Positions 1-12,379 of a stretch of DNA of 64,000 nt are shown here, piece after piece (position 1 is the stretch's first letter; each line of letters starts with the position of its first letter). The stretch covers positions 101,015-165,014 of the forward strand of contig JAAOMT010000678.1 of NCBI GenBank assembly GCA_016748015.1, read 5' to 3'. The DNA is from Geosiphon pyriformis (Eukaryota; Glomeromycota; Glomeromycetes; Archaeosporales; Geosiphonaceae). The notes under the pieces were generated by a model. It saw nothing but the letters and a program-made list of their open reading frames with translations, was not told the origin of the DNA and did not search any database. The position numbers and the translations under genes are program-made.

Positions 1-1623
1 ATATGGCTCAACTGAATTAGAAGCTGCCATAGTCATTTGGGCTCTTAAATACTTTCAACAATACCTGAAAAATGGAAAAGAATTTGACATTATAACTGAC
101 AATATTGGCCTCAAATGGCTCAATAAAAATAAAAAAGAACAAAGTGCTAAACAGTCTTGATGAAATGATTTTTTAGCAGATTACAAATATATTATACAGA
201 AAACTACATACCAATATTGATAGCCTTTCAAAAATAAGACAAGATTAACACCACCAACAAATTCCACCACAACTTACCAACTTACCAACAAAATAAACAA
301 GCAACAAATAAATTTCAGAAATTACAACAACATCAAAAATTATTTGGAGACTCTTATTATGCCAGAAGATTAGTCTCCAAGTGAAAAACATTGTTTACAA
401 CATCAATCAAAACAATATTTTATACATCACAATAAAATTTATTACAAGAATCATAAAAACCCAAACCAATCACTCAAATTAGTACAAGAAAATAAAAAAG
501 AAACAATTCTATACAACATATACACTTGGAAAGAGATGGAACAATTCAAAGAACTTTTGAACAATATTTTTGGTCTCACATGTAAAAAAACATTCAACAA
601 TATGTAGAATCTTGTAATAGTTGTCAAAAAAGAAAAGAAACTCGCCCCACAGAACTTTTAAATCCAATCAAAGTTGAACAACCTTTTGACAGAGTTGGAA
701 TTAATTTAGTCGGATTATTACCTATCACAACTTAAGGAAATTGTTATATTGCAGTTGCAGTAGATTATCTTACCAAATGGCCTGAAGCTAAAGCCATTTA
801 AAGAGCAGATGCAAAATTCATAGCAAATTTCATCTATAAAGACATTATTTGTAGACATAGATGTCCAATTAAACTCTTATCTGATCAAGGAACACATTTT
901 GTAAATAACTTGATACAAAAAATTTGTGAACAATTTAATGTCAAAAGACTTTTATCATTACCCTATCACTTTCAAACAAATAGATTTGTAGAATGTTTCA
1001 ACAGAACATTATGTGAATTATTAGCCAAAGTCTCAACAGATTTTGAGCAGAAATGGGATATTTTTATTCCATCAGTATTACTAGTATACAGAACACTAAA
1101 ACAAGATACTATGAAACACACACCATTTGATTTGACTTATGGAAGAACAGCAATATTACCAATTAATTTTACAGTAGAAACATACTCTATGCAACCAATT
1201 AATGAAGAAAATTTTCAAGAAACACTCCAAAGAAGAGCCTACACTTTTCTTAGTACATTGGAAAGAAAAAGACACATAGCAGTTTCTCATATTAAACACT
1301 CTTAAGTCTTACAAAAAGAAAAACATGACAATAAACTGTCATCAGTTACCAATGAATTTAAAGTTGAAAATAAAGTTCTCTTACACAAAATTAAGACTGA
1401 AAAACAATGGAATGGAAAATTTGAACATAAATGAGATGGACCATTTTATATTTATGAAATTTTAGGCAATAGATCATACAAGTTAAGACTTGATGACAAA
1501 ATACTAGCAAAAGTTGCACATAGAGATAAATTGAAACACTATTATTTCAGAAACAATCCTGAATCATTAATTTCACAAATTAGTACACATTCCCCTTTAA
1601 TTAATCCTAAAGATATTCCCTGA
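1..1623 (+). pseudogene. Ty3/gypsy pol remnant (RNase H, zinc-binding, integrase)
   Basis: Degenerate polyprotein 3' part of an LTR retrotransposon. Positions 2-150 read as RNase H (YGSTELEAAIVIWALKYF, then ITDNIGLKWL). From about 541 one frame runs to 1623: an H2C2-like region (HLERDGTIQRTFEQYFW, then SCNSCQKRK), the integrase core, and a C-terminal part ending near the motif AHRDKLKHYY. The integrase acidic residues are visible: D in AVDYLTKWPEA (about 750), D in LSDQGTHF (about 884) and E in FVECFN (about 990). Several stops interrupt the frame (near 589, 733, 799, 1303 and 1432), some at positions where the family has Trp or a basic residue. The longest open piece is 910-1305. Reverse transcriptase lies outside the window to the left. 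The element is dead. An inverted second copy lies at 12380-16050. Confidence 0.88.
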
Positions 1624-1874
1624 AATTTAGAACCAATAATTATAATAAAACAACAATCAAACTTAAACACTTAATTTAACATTTTCACAAACTCTTTTAA
1701 AATACACAAAACATAAATCAAAAATAGTAAATAATTAGAAAAACATTCAAATCCAAAAACAAATAAAAATCTTATAACCAAAAATAATTTTCTTTATTCT
1801 TTTTTTTTTTTTTATTAGTTAGTCATTTTTATCATAATTATTCCTCAAAATATTCAACAAATATCCCAAAATTA

Positions 1875-2540
1875 ATGTTAACTTTGAAAACACTTTTTGA
1901 CTTATCCATAACAATTAATAAAAGTCAAATTAATTACATTCAGAAAGAAATCACAGCCCCAGTAGTAAATAATTCTCAGAATTATCACTCCTATAGAAGA
2001 AAAACAAAAGGTCACTCTGAAAATAAGTTATCAGAACTTTTGAAGCAAGCACTAAAAGAAAATCTTTTAATTGCTCTTATTGACATTCCACCAAATGCCA
2101 CAATTCAACAAAAACTTTTACTATTTCTTAATGAACAGAACAATAAACATATTCTTATATATAGATATTTTCATATTGAAAAAACACTTTATGAACGAAA
2201 ACTAGAACTTAAAACAACCAATATTACTCCTGAAGCTATACAAAAACAAATTCACAATGAATTCAAAACAGCAGCTGAATCAATAAACACTCACTATAAA
2301 CTTAGAGCAGCATTTAAACTTTATAATTTATTCAATACTTGTAAAAACATTCTACAAAATCCAATACTTCATCCAATAAAGATTCAACACATTGGAAAGC
2401 TCACAGTACTGAAATTTCAACAATTTTCAGACCAAATCACTTCAATTATCTTGGACCACTATCTTAATATCACAGATAGTGCTTGGACTTTGACAAAGCT
2501 CAGTCTTGAGGAGGAGATTATGTTACCAGTAGAATTTTAG
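1875..2540 (+). CDS. Hypothetical 221-aa ORF downstream of gypsy integrase
   Basis: An uninterrupted ATG-initiated ORF between the integrase end and the LTR-like block. I do not recognise its product. It is Lys, Asn, Ile and Leu rich, largely helical in appearance, with no membrane segment and no zinc knuckle, so it looks neither like an envelope protein nor like a classical gag. It ends at 2540, just past a purine tract (2508-2517) that would be the plus-strand primer of the element, so it probably belongs to the retrotransposon as an accessory ORF. Its 3' end and the adjoining sequence are recognisable in reverse complement near 13150-13250 in the second copy. It being intact while pol is broken is odd. 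It could be a chance survivor or a domesticated piece. Confidence 0.45.
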   Translation: MLTLKTLFDLSITINKSQINYIQKEITAPVVNNSQNYHSYRRKTKGHSENKLSELLKQALKENLLIALIDIPPNATIQQKLLLFLNEQNNKHILIYRYFHIEKTLYERKLELKTTNITPEAIQKQIHNEFKTAAESINTHYKLRAAFKLYNLFNTCKNILQNPILHPIKIQHIGKLTVLKFQQFSDQITSIILDHYLNITDSAWTLTKLSLEEEIMLPVEF

Positions 2541-3140
2541 CTATTAATTAGCATGAAATTACCCTCATAATTCCTATTATTAATTAGCATATATTATTAT
2601 TATTTCGATTATCACTTATTATTTAATCAAATTATTAAATATTATTACTTAATCAATAATCCGATTTGTACTCTAGAAATTAAGATGATCAAATTACACA
2701 ATACCCTGAACCATTTAACATAGTCAAAATTCGCCGAAATTAATGAAAATTGGCCGAAATAATCAATAGTTCAGTAAAATAACTTGTAGTTTACCAAAAT
2801 ATATCTTTAGTTTACCCAAATTATAGCAAAAAAGAAAAGTGCAAGTTCAAAGACTAGTACTATAACAAGTTGTATAAAAGAAGAGCTTCTCTCATTAAGA
2901 AAATATATTCTCATAGTATCTTATCATAGTACTTTACTTTAGATATCTTAATTGAAACAAATCACCTTTTACACATTCAAATAAAAATTAAATATTCGAA
3001 AACCAAAATCCTTAAATTATTATACTTAAAATTCTCTTAACACAACTAACGTTTTGGAATTGATTAGCTACTAATTTCAGTAATCTGTTAGTGATTCTAG
3101 ACCTGAATAAAAAACGTTTTCCTTAACAGAATTCTATTTC
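2521..3140 (+). repeat. LTR-like block of the gypsy element
   Basis: Begins with TGTTACC directly after the purine-rich tract GAGGAGGAGA (2508-2517), the arrangement expected of a 3' LTR. A TATA box (TATAAAAG, 2873-2880) followed by GAGCTTCTCTC resembles the LTR promoter and transcription start. The block recurs inverted around 12590-13200 and, weaker, at 26780-27540. The right edge is uncertain because repeated sequence runs on into 3180-3480, where the reverse strand reads as LINE protein. Confidence 0.5.
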
Positions 3141-3179
3141 TTTTACATTTTTTTTCTTTTTCTTATTATAATCATTAGG

Positions 3180-6100
3180 GTAGTCTACAGACAAAATTCC
3201 TGTAGAAAAGTTGACTTTCACAGCAAAGTAACTACACATTTTTAGTAAGATTCTAGACAAGCAATTTCTGAGAAAAAGTTGATGTTTACTACAACATAAC
3301 TACATAAAATAACTGGCAAGGAATTGGCCATTCCACTTATAAGCCCAGTAATTCAAATTATAGGAGATAATTTAAAGATAAATTCAGTTATTGGAGATCT
3401 AACTACTTTCTGGAAACGTGAATTCACAGCAAATCAACATTAACAACATTCAAGAAAAAAGACCAAAAACCTCTGATAACAGCATGCTCAGAGACAATAC
3501 AGACTTAGAGAAAACTGCCATATTAGCAAAAAAACCCATTTACTTATTTTTGACAATGTCTGAATGTCTTTTGACTTTTCTCCACATGACCAACAGATTT
3601 TTTTTTAAAATAACTTGATGAATATGCTCTCTTTTGATCTAGCATTTGCAGTAAAAATTAGAAACACCCACATCAAACTTGCATATATTCAGTAATGCTT
3701 AACTGTCTATGAACAAAGTGACTGTGCTAAAGACAGATACACATTCTAATACTAAAGTGATAGCTTGCAGTTCCATCAGTATAAAGAACAGTAAGCCAAG
3801 AACTTTTACATCAATACTCGTCTTGGCTTTTAGAAAATAAGCTGCAGTGCCACTACAGACACCAATAGACCCCAAACCTTTAACAGAATTATTAGTATAA
3901 ACATCAATAGAACCATGTTTAGAAACAAACAAATGCTCAAAAATAAAACCAATATTACAAAAAAAGTCAGTGAGAACAAAATAAAACACCATAGTTACAC
4001 TATTGCCCAAACCACTATTTTTGACAAAATTACTAATAAAGACAAACTAGGTAGAAATTGGACCTCTGGGGTCAAGCTTCTTTCATCTACAAAAAGTGTT
4101 CCAAATAAAGCACATGTCATGATGATCTAAAAGTTGGTTGGCAAAAATGAGGCTATATTTCTTGAAAAAATTCCTCACATTTAGATAACTACTTAGGCTC
4201 AATATGTCTAAAATTAATACACCAGTCCCAGTCTAAAAAACATTAGGAAGAGCACCATCCAAGAAAGTGTTGCACAAAGTGAGAACATGTATAGCACTAG
4301 TTAAAAAACAATTCAAAAGATTAATAAATAATATGACTAGAAAACAGAAAAGATGCCAGGACATCCAGCTAGATGCTTGTAAATCTATTGCTTTGTGGTC
4401 AAAAAACCTGTCAAAAGTCTTATCAGCATTACTAAAATTGACCAGGTTGGCCATCAAACTTTCAGTAAGCATCTGCTCAAAAGACTTTAAGCCATATAAT
4501 TCAGGATAATGCAGTGTTACACTAGGAAAGTTTTTAGACAAATTTGCCTTGAACTTAAGCCTTTTTCTCAACAATTTGTCCTATTTCTTGCAAATACTTT
4601 TAGAGACAAAGCTAAATTGAAGTCTGTAATAAATGATAGACTGCAAAACAACAAAAACCAAATACAAAAATTGTTTCTTAGTGATGGTTTTTCTCAAAAC
4701 CACATTCAAAAAAAATTTGACATTGACATGAATTTTGGCTAGACTTAGCTTGAACAAGCCTTCAGTTGGAAAAAAATTCCCAAATAATGATAAGACTTGC
4801 CCTTTTCAACCACTGAAATTTTTGATCTATTAATGAACAGTTCAGCCTTCTGAATACTTTGGTTAATGAGGATAGCAACAGTTTTTTCAATATTTATTGA
4901 AATGTCATTAATGGAAAAAAACTTATTGACTATGTTCAAAATGTTTTGTATTGCTATTAAGCAGTTTCCAATCCAAATTGTGTTATCAACAAAGACACTT
5001 GTAACAAAAAATGAAGTTTTGTCACTGCTCAAGTCAAGCTTATCCAACTTAGTATAGAATCTTGAACATATTCTGTAGTCATACAATTGTTCATGTTTTT
5101 TGACTTTGCAGAGCAAAAGATCATAGAAAATTTACCATAACAGTAGTAAAAACACTTTCTTTTAATCTAGATCATTGTGCACAATATAACTATCGGATAG
5201 ACCAAAATTTGTCATAACTTGATTGAATTTATCATTGTGTATACTGCCAAAAAAGTTTATGAAGTGAGGACACATTTTGATCTTGACTAAACTATTAAAC
5301 AAATAAAACCATTTGACAGAATTATAGATCTTGTGCATATTCTAGAAAACCAACCATAACTCTTTGTTTTTCTCCAAAGCATCTTTGACAATTGAGCCAA
5401 CAGCAAAAATAAAGGATTGTGTGAAAGTATTCTTCAATACCAAAAAATTGTCATTACATAAAACATCAAACCTATTATAAGCCAAAGAAATCCTGTCTAA
5501 AAAGATCTTAGACAAGATTTTTTGTGCAGTCTCAATCAGTGCTATCAGCTTAGTATTGGTGAGAGTATCTTTCCAATTATACAGTTTAGAAATCATGGAA
5601 ACCCAGAACCCCTTTTATTGTATAAAAACCCTTCCAGATTTTAATTACCCATTGAAAATGCTCAAAAAACCATTGAAAATTAGAAAATTGCTATTTTTTC
5701 AGAGCTCATTGGGAATACCAGAAAGTCTAGCAGTCTTACTATCTGACAAGTCCCTGACAACCTGTAGAAGTTCATCTATACTAATGTCACACATAACCTC
5801 TGAGAATGTATTATTATTGATGTAATCTAAAGAATTATATTGATCAAGCCAATAACTTGACAAAGCACCAGAAACCAAGTATTTTTTCGTCTAATTTTCC
5901 ATTATAGTATCAACCAAAGACTTGACAGTCTGAAACTTCAAAATAAGCTCATCATCAACAATCAAATAATTGAGAACTATCTCTCTAAAAGACCTATCCA
6001 GAATGCTTTTTATTATTTTTACTTATCTGAACAAAAATTTTCCATGTATTTTGCCATGGCTATTCTGATGGAATCATCTTTGACAACTCTATATTTATAA

Positions 6101-7265
6101 TATTTGGACCTATAATAACCTTTTTTGACAACCAAAATGTAATGTAAAATATCCTCAACCCTAACATCTTTATTGATCATAATACAAATCTTGGATGCTT
6201 CTTTTTCAGTTATGCCTATCCAAGTACCAACAAAGCAGTCAGTTTCCAAACTCAGACCTGAATTTATACCATTGACAATCTTGGATATCAACAACTCTAA
6301 CCTATAAAATTTTAAAAATAACTTGTTTTTTGCACCATTGAATTCACTAAACCAGAATCTGGAGAAGATTTCATCAGCAGAATTAATTATCACTTCTTTA
6401 AGAATGTCCCATATGATATTCAAATTACCATTGTGTTTTGCATTATGAAATATAACTGACTTCTTCAAAAATTTGTTCAAAGAACATTCCATAAAATGTT
6501 TTCACTTATCAATATTTATGTCCTTCAGCTTGAACTTTCAGCAATTTCTATTAGTGTGTTTGCATATGCCTCCCAATTGAACATCCAAAAAACCACTCAA
6601 GTCTACTAAAACTGAGACAGTTTTGTGATCAGTGTCAAAAAACTTAGACACAGAGTCAACCTTGTAACTGGCTACAGCCAAAATCAGACTTCTACTAATA
6701 AAGATATGATCAATAACTTTCTTAATATTCCTTGAGTTGCTTCATATAAAAGCCCCAACCAAAGAATGTTTACCAAAAAAATTGACCAAACCCAGATTTA
6801 AACAGAATCCATAACTCACACTCTTTTTAGACCTGTTTTCATTGAAATTGCTGCCCAAAACAATAAAACTACTGGAATTGACCACTTAAGCTATAAAGAA
6901 ATTAATACCAAGTATCTGGCCAAATCAGTTACCAAAAGAAACACAAGTGTACAAACCAATAATTGAGACCAAAATCTTGTTCTTAAAAAGAAAACACACT
7001 GAAACAATGTGACCAGAAATCTTTTCTATCTTGAAAACATGTTGAGCCAAAGAATTGTTCATAATTATTATTATTTCAGTCCTAAGAAACTTATTATCCA
7101 GGCCAGATGTGAAAATACATACACCATCAAATTTGTTTATAATCCATAGTCTAATATTAAATTTTAATTTTGTTTCTGTAACAATAAACACTATATTTTC
7201 CAAATTTATGTACTACCAAACAACATCTTTCTGTTTGGCAGAAATATTGATACTCCAAACATTGC
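3180..7265 (-). pseudogene. LINE ORF2 remnant: endonuclease, reverse transcriptase, RNase H
   Basis: Decayed non-LTR retrotransposon polyprotein read right to left. The apurinic-type endonuclease comes first (CNVWSI near 7260, TETKL near 7170). A linker follows (6019-6492). The reverse transcriptase opens with SKLYNWKDTLTNTKLIALIE (5342-5596), and its catalytic box reads FVDNTIWIG near 5000 where FVDDTIWIG is expected. YGLKSFEQM follows near 4490. A C-terminal RNase H starts at VYTNNSVKGLG near 3890 (VYTDGS expected) and continues through IHQVILKKNLLVMWRKVK to about 3480. The Asp to Asn changes in both catalytic centres fit G-to-A decay. Domain order and motifs match a LINE family I recall from Glomeromycotina. 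The 3' end is uncertain: a Cys-motif-like stretch (MCSYFAVKVNFS) near 3200 may still be element protein. Confidence 0.85.
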
Positions 7266-7292
7266 ATATAGCAATTCTCTAAACCAGATCTA

Positions 7293-9190
7293 TTATTGGA
7301 AAGAATAAAAAACAAGAACCAAACCAGCATTGTTACATTTAGCCAAAAGGCTCATAACAGTATTTAACAAATTGTTCAAAGTTTCTTCCATTTTTGAAAC
7401 AACCAAAGGATTAAAAACCACCACTCTTACAATAGTCTCACCACTAGTGACCACACTTGAACTCTTACTCATTACTATATTTGTCTCTTGATTTTGTGAT
7501 AAAGAGGTTATTAATGACTGACATCTAGGACTAGGCTGAAAAATCATCAGCCTAAATGTGTTCAATTTTTTAGCCAACTTGTCAACACATTTCATAAGAC
7601 TGGCAAGACTATGCTCAAGAGTGGCAAACTTATTGTTCAATTTTATAAACACTACCAGAACAGGTTTCAACTCCGAAAAAAACCCAGAAGCATTTAAGTT
7701 ATTATGCACAGAAAAAAAAGAAAATAAAGACCTACCAACAATCTTGGCCCAAGAGACACCTCTAAAAGAAACAGGAAGGGAAATAGGAGCAGAACATTTA
7801 GCATAAATAAATGCCAGCCTGTTTTTATTAGTCTCCAACAGTATTCTGTGAGATAAGCCACTAAGAGAAAATTTCTCACCTATAGAACAGCTCAAAGAGG
7901 TATGACCCAATTTCTCATACTTAGTATACTTAGCAGAATTCAGACAAGACCAATGCAAATAAGCACCTCTTAAGACAGATGTAATTTCCAAAACAGCATC
8001 CAGTGACTCAGCTGAATTAAAACAAACAACAGCACATCTGGTTCAGACATAAGAAACAGGATGTCAATCGATAACACATGTTTTTCCACTTATAAAATCA
8101 ATAAAATTTTAAATGTTATGTGTATTTATTCCAACAGGCAGAGTGTAAAGCAATACCTTATGACTGTTCCTAGCATTTTAAAATTCTTTGTTATTATCAG
8201 CTCTGGCCACATGCATGGCATCTTTCCTAATTAGAATAGATTATTTAGCTGTGACTAAATTAACATGATCTGATTGCTCAAATTCTATTACAGCCTTCTC
8301 TCATAGCCTTACCAATTGTATCTTGATTGACTTAACCACTCCAAATCTGAATAGTGCAACATATACAGCCTTAGCTGATATTCTAATTGGAATTTTTTTT
8401 ATTACCACAGCCTGATCTAAATGACTAGTAAATTTCTTGAGATTAGTGTTTACTAAAATATTTGCTGCTTTTGCCTTTTTGGTAGTCTGTATCAAACTAG
8501 ATTCAGAAGTGAAGAAAGCATAGATGATCTCTGAGAATTTTAAAGAAGTAGAGGCCTCCCAAAACTATTAACTTTAGAAAACAACTTCATGACTACCATG
8601 AGCTTTTCTTGAGAAAACTTTTCAGCAACTTTATCCAAGCTAATATCTATAGTAAAAAACTTTTGAACTAAAACATTAACCAGATTTTTTAATAGAGGAG
8701 AGAAAACCACAGGAGCATCCAAAAAAATATCATCATTATCAACACCATTTAAAAAATCAATCTTTTTTAATAGCATATCCAAAGTTTTTTTTGTCACTAA
8801 TCTTGGACTTTTTGGTGTTTGGTTGGAATTACTCTTATTAAACAGACTCCTCTCATTATAATTCACACTGGTTTCCTTTACAAGACACTTTTTCTTTATA
8901 TCAATACTATCAAATTTAGTGGTGTTACTAGTTTTAGACCTCTAAGAACTACCAACTAATTTTTCAGACAAGACTATTCTATAAACAGCACTATCTTTTA
9001 GAACACCAATTTTTTTTTTTCTAGAAGCTATGTCTATTTCACCACTACTAATACTAAAGCCTTTAACAAACTTTTTTATTACAGCAATACTACAGCCAAC
9101 AGTGGCTTCATAATCAAGCAAGAAGAGTTTGAATTTATCATACTGAATTGTAAAAACTTCTTTCAAAAAACTTATGACTCTTTTTTGTAA
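7293..9190 (-). pseudogene. LINE ORF1 remnant with decayed zinc knuckle
   Basis: First ORF of the same LINE, now in several open pieces (8942-9166, 8540-8866, 8301-8495, 7293-7991). Ordered landmarks are FSKVNSFGRP (about 8565), an RNA-binding-like stretch with AVVIKKIPIRISAKAVYVAL and VKSIKIQLVRL (8301-8420), and a zinc-knuckle position (about 7930) reading KYTKYEKLGHTSLSC. The two leading Cys of the expected CxxC are Tyr, the outcome of TGT to TAT. The last piece ends 30-odd bases before the endonuclease ORF, as is usual for a two-ORF LINE. Its role would have been nucleic-acid chaperoning; no function is expected now. Confidence 0.8.
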
Positions 9191-10700
9191 ATTTGAAACA
9201 AAAAAGAAAAAGAAGTTTTTTAATTAATATTAAAATATTAATATTAATTTAAATATTTAGGATTTAAAATTATTTGACAATATTTTATTTTTAATATATT
9301 TAAATTTTTATTTTATAATAATAAAATATATAAAACAATAATAACTTAGATTTAACAAACAAAAAAATATTTTATAATATAATAATTATAAATAACAATT
9401 ATATTAGTAAAATTTAAAATATTATTAATATAAAATAAACATATATTAGGCTTTATTTTTTTAAATTATAACAAATATATAAAACACTATTACTACTATT
9501 AAAAATATTAAATATTAATTTAAAGTAGCAATAATTGAATATAGAAAATACATGAAAAAACTTGAAAAGTTTATAAAAAGTAAAAAGAAAGATAAACTAT
9601 GTAAATTAAAGAAGAAATTAAGAGAAAAAAATAAACAGATATTAATAAAAAAGAGGCATAAACAGAAAAAAAAAAGAGTTGAATAAAAAGCAAATAATTT
9701 AAATATAAAAAAAATAAATAGAAAATATAGGTGCAAAAATTATAAAATATGTTAATTTAAACAAATAAAATAAATAATAACTTTATAACTTAGATATTAA
9801 AAAATAGTATAGAATAAAAAATTGTAAAAATTACTTTTTTATACTCTATATTTTTTTTAATATTGTTTATTACTTATTTTTTTGATAATATCTGTTATAA
9901 TCTTTTAATTTATTTTTTATTATTAGTTAGTTTTTTCTATACATACAAATATTGTTTAAATAATTTGCTTATTTTTTTTAATATTTTATATTAATTTTAT
10001 TAATCTTAATAATTATTAATTAAGATTCTAAATTGTTAAACAAATCAAAAACAAATTAATAAAGTATAAATTAAACTATTTTATTTTTAGAAAAACTATT
10101 AGAAAAAAAAAGAGAATACTTAATCGAATTTTTAAAAAATTAGATAATTTCAATAATAAATAAAATAATAAAATTATATTAATACAATTATAAGTATAAG
10201 AATACTATAAAAAGGTAGTAAAAATCTGGAATCTAGTTGTTAATTGTAACAATTGGTGTAATAACATAAAAGACAAAGTTTTTGTAATTACTATCTTATA
10301 TTTTCAAAATATTCAAATAACTATAATATTAAAAACAAGATTATAGATTTCACAAAATATTAGATATTTAAAAATAAACATAATTGGCAAAATATTTTAG
10401 TTAGAATATAATTAGACAATATTTTAGATATTTTACATATTTTTTTTATAATAATTCTAATTTAAACTAAGATTACATGTTAATTATTATTAATATCAGA
10501 AATTACAGGCTTTTTTATATATTTTATGATCTTAATATGGAAGATATAAGTGATAATTAAATTAAAAATATCTATTAAAACAAAAACATATTGCAAATTT
10601 TAAGACATATTTTTAAAATATTTTATAAAAATATGATTTTTCTTTATTTAACTTTTTAAATTATAGATTTTGAAATAGTTAATAAAGTATTTTTTATTAA
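9191..10700. other. Extremely AT-rich spacer, no gene seen
   Basis: Almost entirely A and T with runs of both. The only open frames are low-complexity and rich in Phe, Leu, Ile, Asn and Lys codons. It lies between the two inverted arms (1-9190 and 10700-16050) and may be the remains of the 5' part of the right-hand LINE. Confidence 0.5.
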
Positions 10701-12250
10701 ATTTTTCAATTATAAGAATAAGTTTTAATAACATAAAAATTAATATAATTTTGGATTTTAAGTTGAATACTATTATTTTTAAAATAATCATTATAAATTA
10801 TAAAAAAATTGCTATTAAGTTCTATAAAAGTAAGTTTTATCTATATTATAAAACAAAAATTTTGAAAAAACTTAAAAAAATTAACAATATATTAAAATTG
10901 CTTTATAAAAATTTAAATATTATAATACTTTATATTATTACAAATATAGTTAGGTTAAAAATTACCAAGATTAAAATACTAATTATTTGTAATATTGCTA
11001 TTAACATTTTTGAAATTCTCAAAAAATTATGCTGTATTTGTATTTTACAATCAAAACAATTATTCTGAAATTAAAAATAATTTAAAAATATTCTGTTATA
11101 TTATTGCTTTTATGTATAATTAGAACAAATATATTAAAGTATTGTTAATTGAAATTAACATAAAATTTATTATAAAAAAAACCTTTTATTTCTCTTTAAT
11201 AATTTTTTACAAGCATTTTAAAATTTTTTTTTGTTGTATTTACAATCTTAATTTTATTACAATCATAAATTATAAATTTTGGCAGAAAATATTTAAGCAT
11301 GCTGCTAATAATTTGGTTTTATTACTTAATTTATTCAAAAAATATGCTTTTTTAATGCTATCAAAAAATTTTAAATATAAGAGTAATAATTCTGAACTTG
11401 ACTTTTCAGTATATTAAGTTTATTATTGTTTTATAAATTTATAAATAATAATTATTATACTATTTTTAATACTTCATTAAATCTGTTTTAAAAGTTATTT
11501 TTGGAAATTAGATAATATTCAAAAAATTTAACATTTTTTTTTAGTTTCTAATTTTAGTATTATTAATTTTAAAAAATTTTTAATAATTTCTATTATAAGT
11601 TTAATTTATTTTGTTAAATTTATTTTAAGTATTAATAATACTATTTTTAGCTATATATTTATTGTATAATTATTTTTTATTAATTTTTGATTATAATACT
11701 GTTGTATTTTTTTATAGGTATATTATTAGTTTTCTTAAAATTAATAATTATAAAATACTTATATAAATATGTATTTTAATTAAAAATATTATTACAATAA
11801 ATTAAATAACTTAGTATAAGGCTTATATACTTAATTTTTTTATTTAAATCAAAATTTTATTGATTATATAAATTTTAATTTATTTATGTTACAGTTATAT
11901 AAAATAATTTATTTATATAAATATATTATTAATTTTTTTTATTAACTATAATAATTTTTATTTTAAATATGTTAATAAATTTTTATTATAACAATTTAAA
12001 AATAAATAATATAAAAAATATTTTTATGTAAATTAGAATCTAAATTTTAAATATTTGTATAAATTACTTATTTATTAATAATAACAATAATATTATTTTT
12101 AACTTTTATATTAAATTTATTTATAATTATTATTTTAAATTTTTAAAAACTTTAATTATTTTAAAAAAATAATACAATTATTAAAAAAGTTTTTTTTAAT
12201 TAATTTGAAAATATTTTGTTTTTTAAGCACTATTATTAGAAGTTTTTGGT
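10700..12250 (+). pseudogene. Highly decayed LINE remnant (RT to RNase H region)
   Basis: Read on the plus strand this mirrors the left LINE (3470-5000 on minus). The anchors I can align by eye are about 12240 with 3475 (shared AGACCAAAAAC context in reverse complement) and about 11700-11770 with 3840-3900 in RNase H, where nearly all differences are transitions to A or T. No catalytic motif survives. Open frames here (10751-11068, 11142-11417) are low-complexity. The call depends on the inverted-repeat relationship more than on protein evidence. Confidence 0.4.
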
Positions 12251-12379
12251 CTTTTTTTTTAAATGTTGTTGTTGTTACTTTAATATGAATTTTTACTTAT
12301 TAGAAACTATTAAATCTTTAATAGCTGAATTTATTATCAAATTATCTCTTATAATTTAAACTATTAGACTTATAAATAA

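Noticed and set aside
1-1623. TGA read as Trp (alternative genetic code) because some stops fall at Trp positions
   Set aside because: Intact genes here use TGG for Trp and end at TGA or TAA normally; stops in the gypsy frame include TAA and TAG and fit decay.
3418-3618. 66-aa plus ORF after the LTR-like block, considered as a gag start
   Set aside because: No ATG at its start, and the reverse strand reads convincingly as LINE RNase H (IHQVILKKNLLVMWRKVK), so the plus frame is probably incidental.
9515-11417. Open frames of 73-105 aa in the AT-rich block
   Set aside because: Low-complexity Phe/Leu/Ile/Lys/Asn composition with no family-like motif; expected by chance from AT-only sequence or LINE remains.
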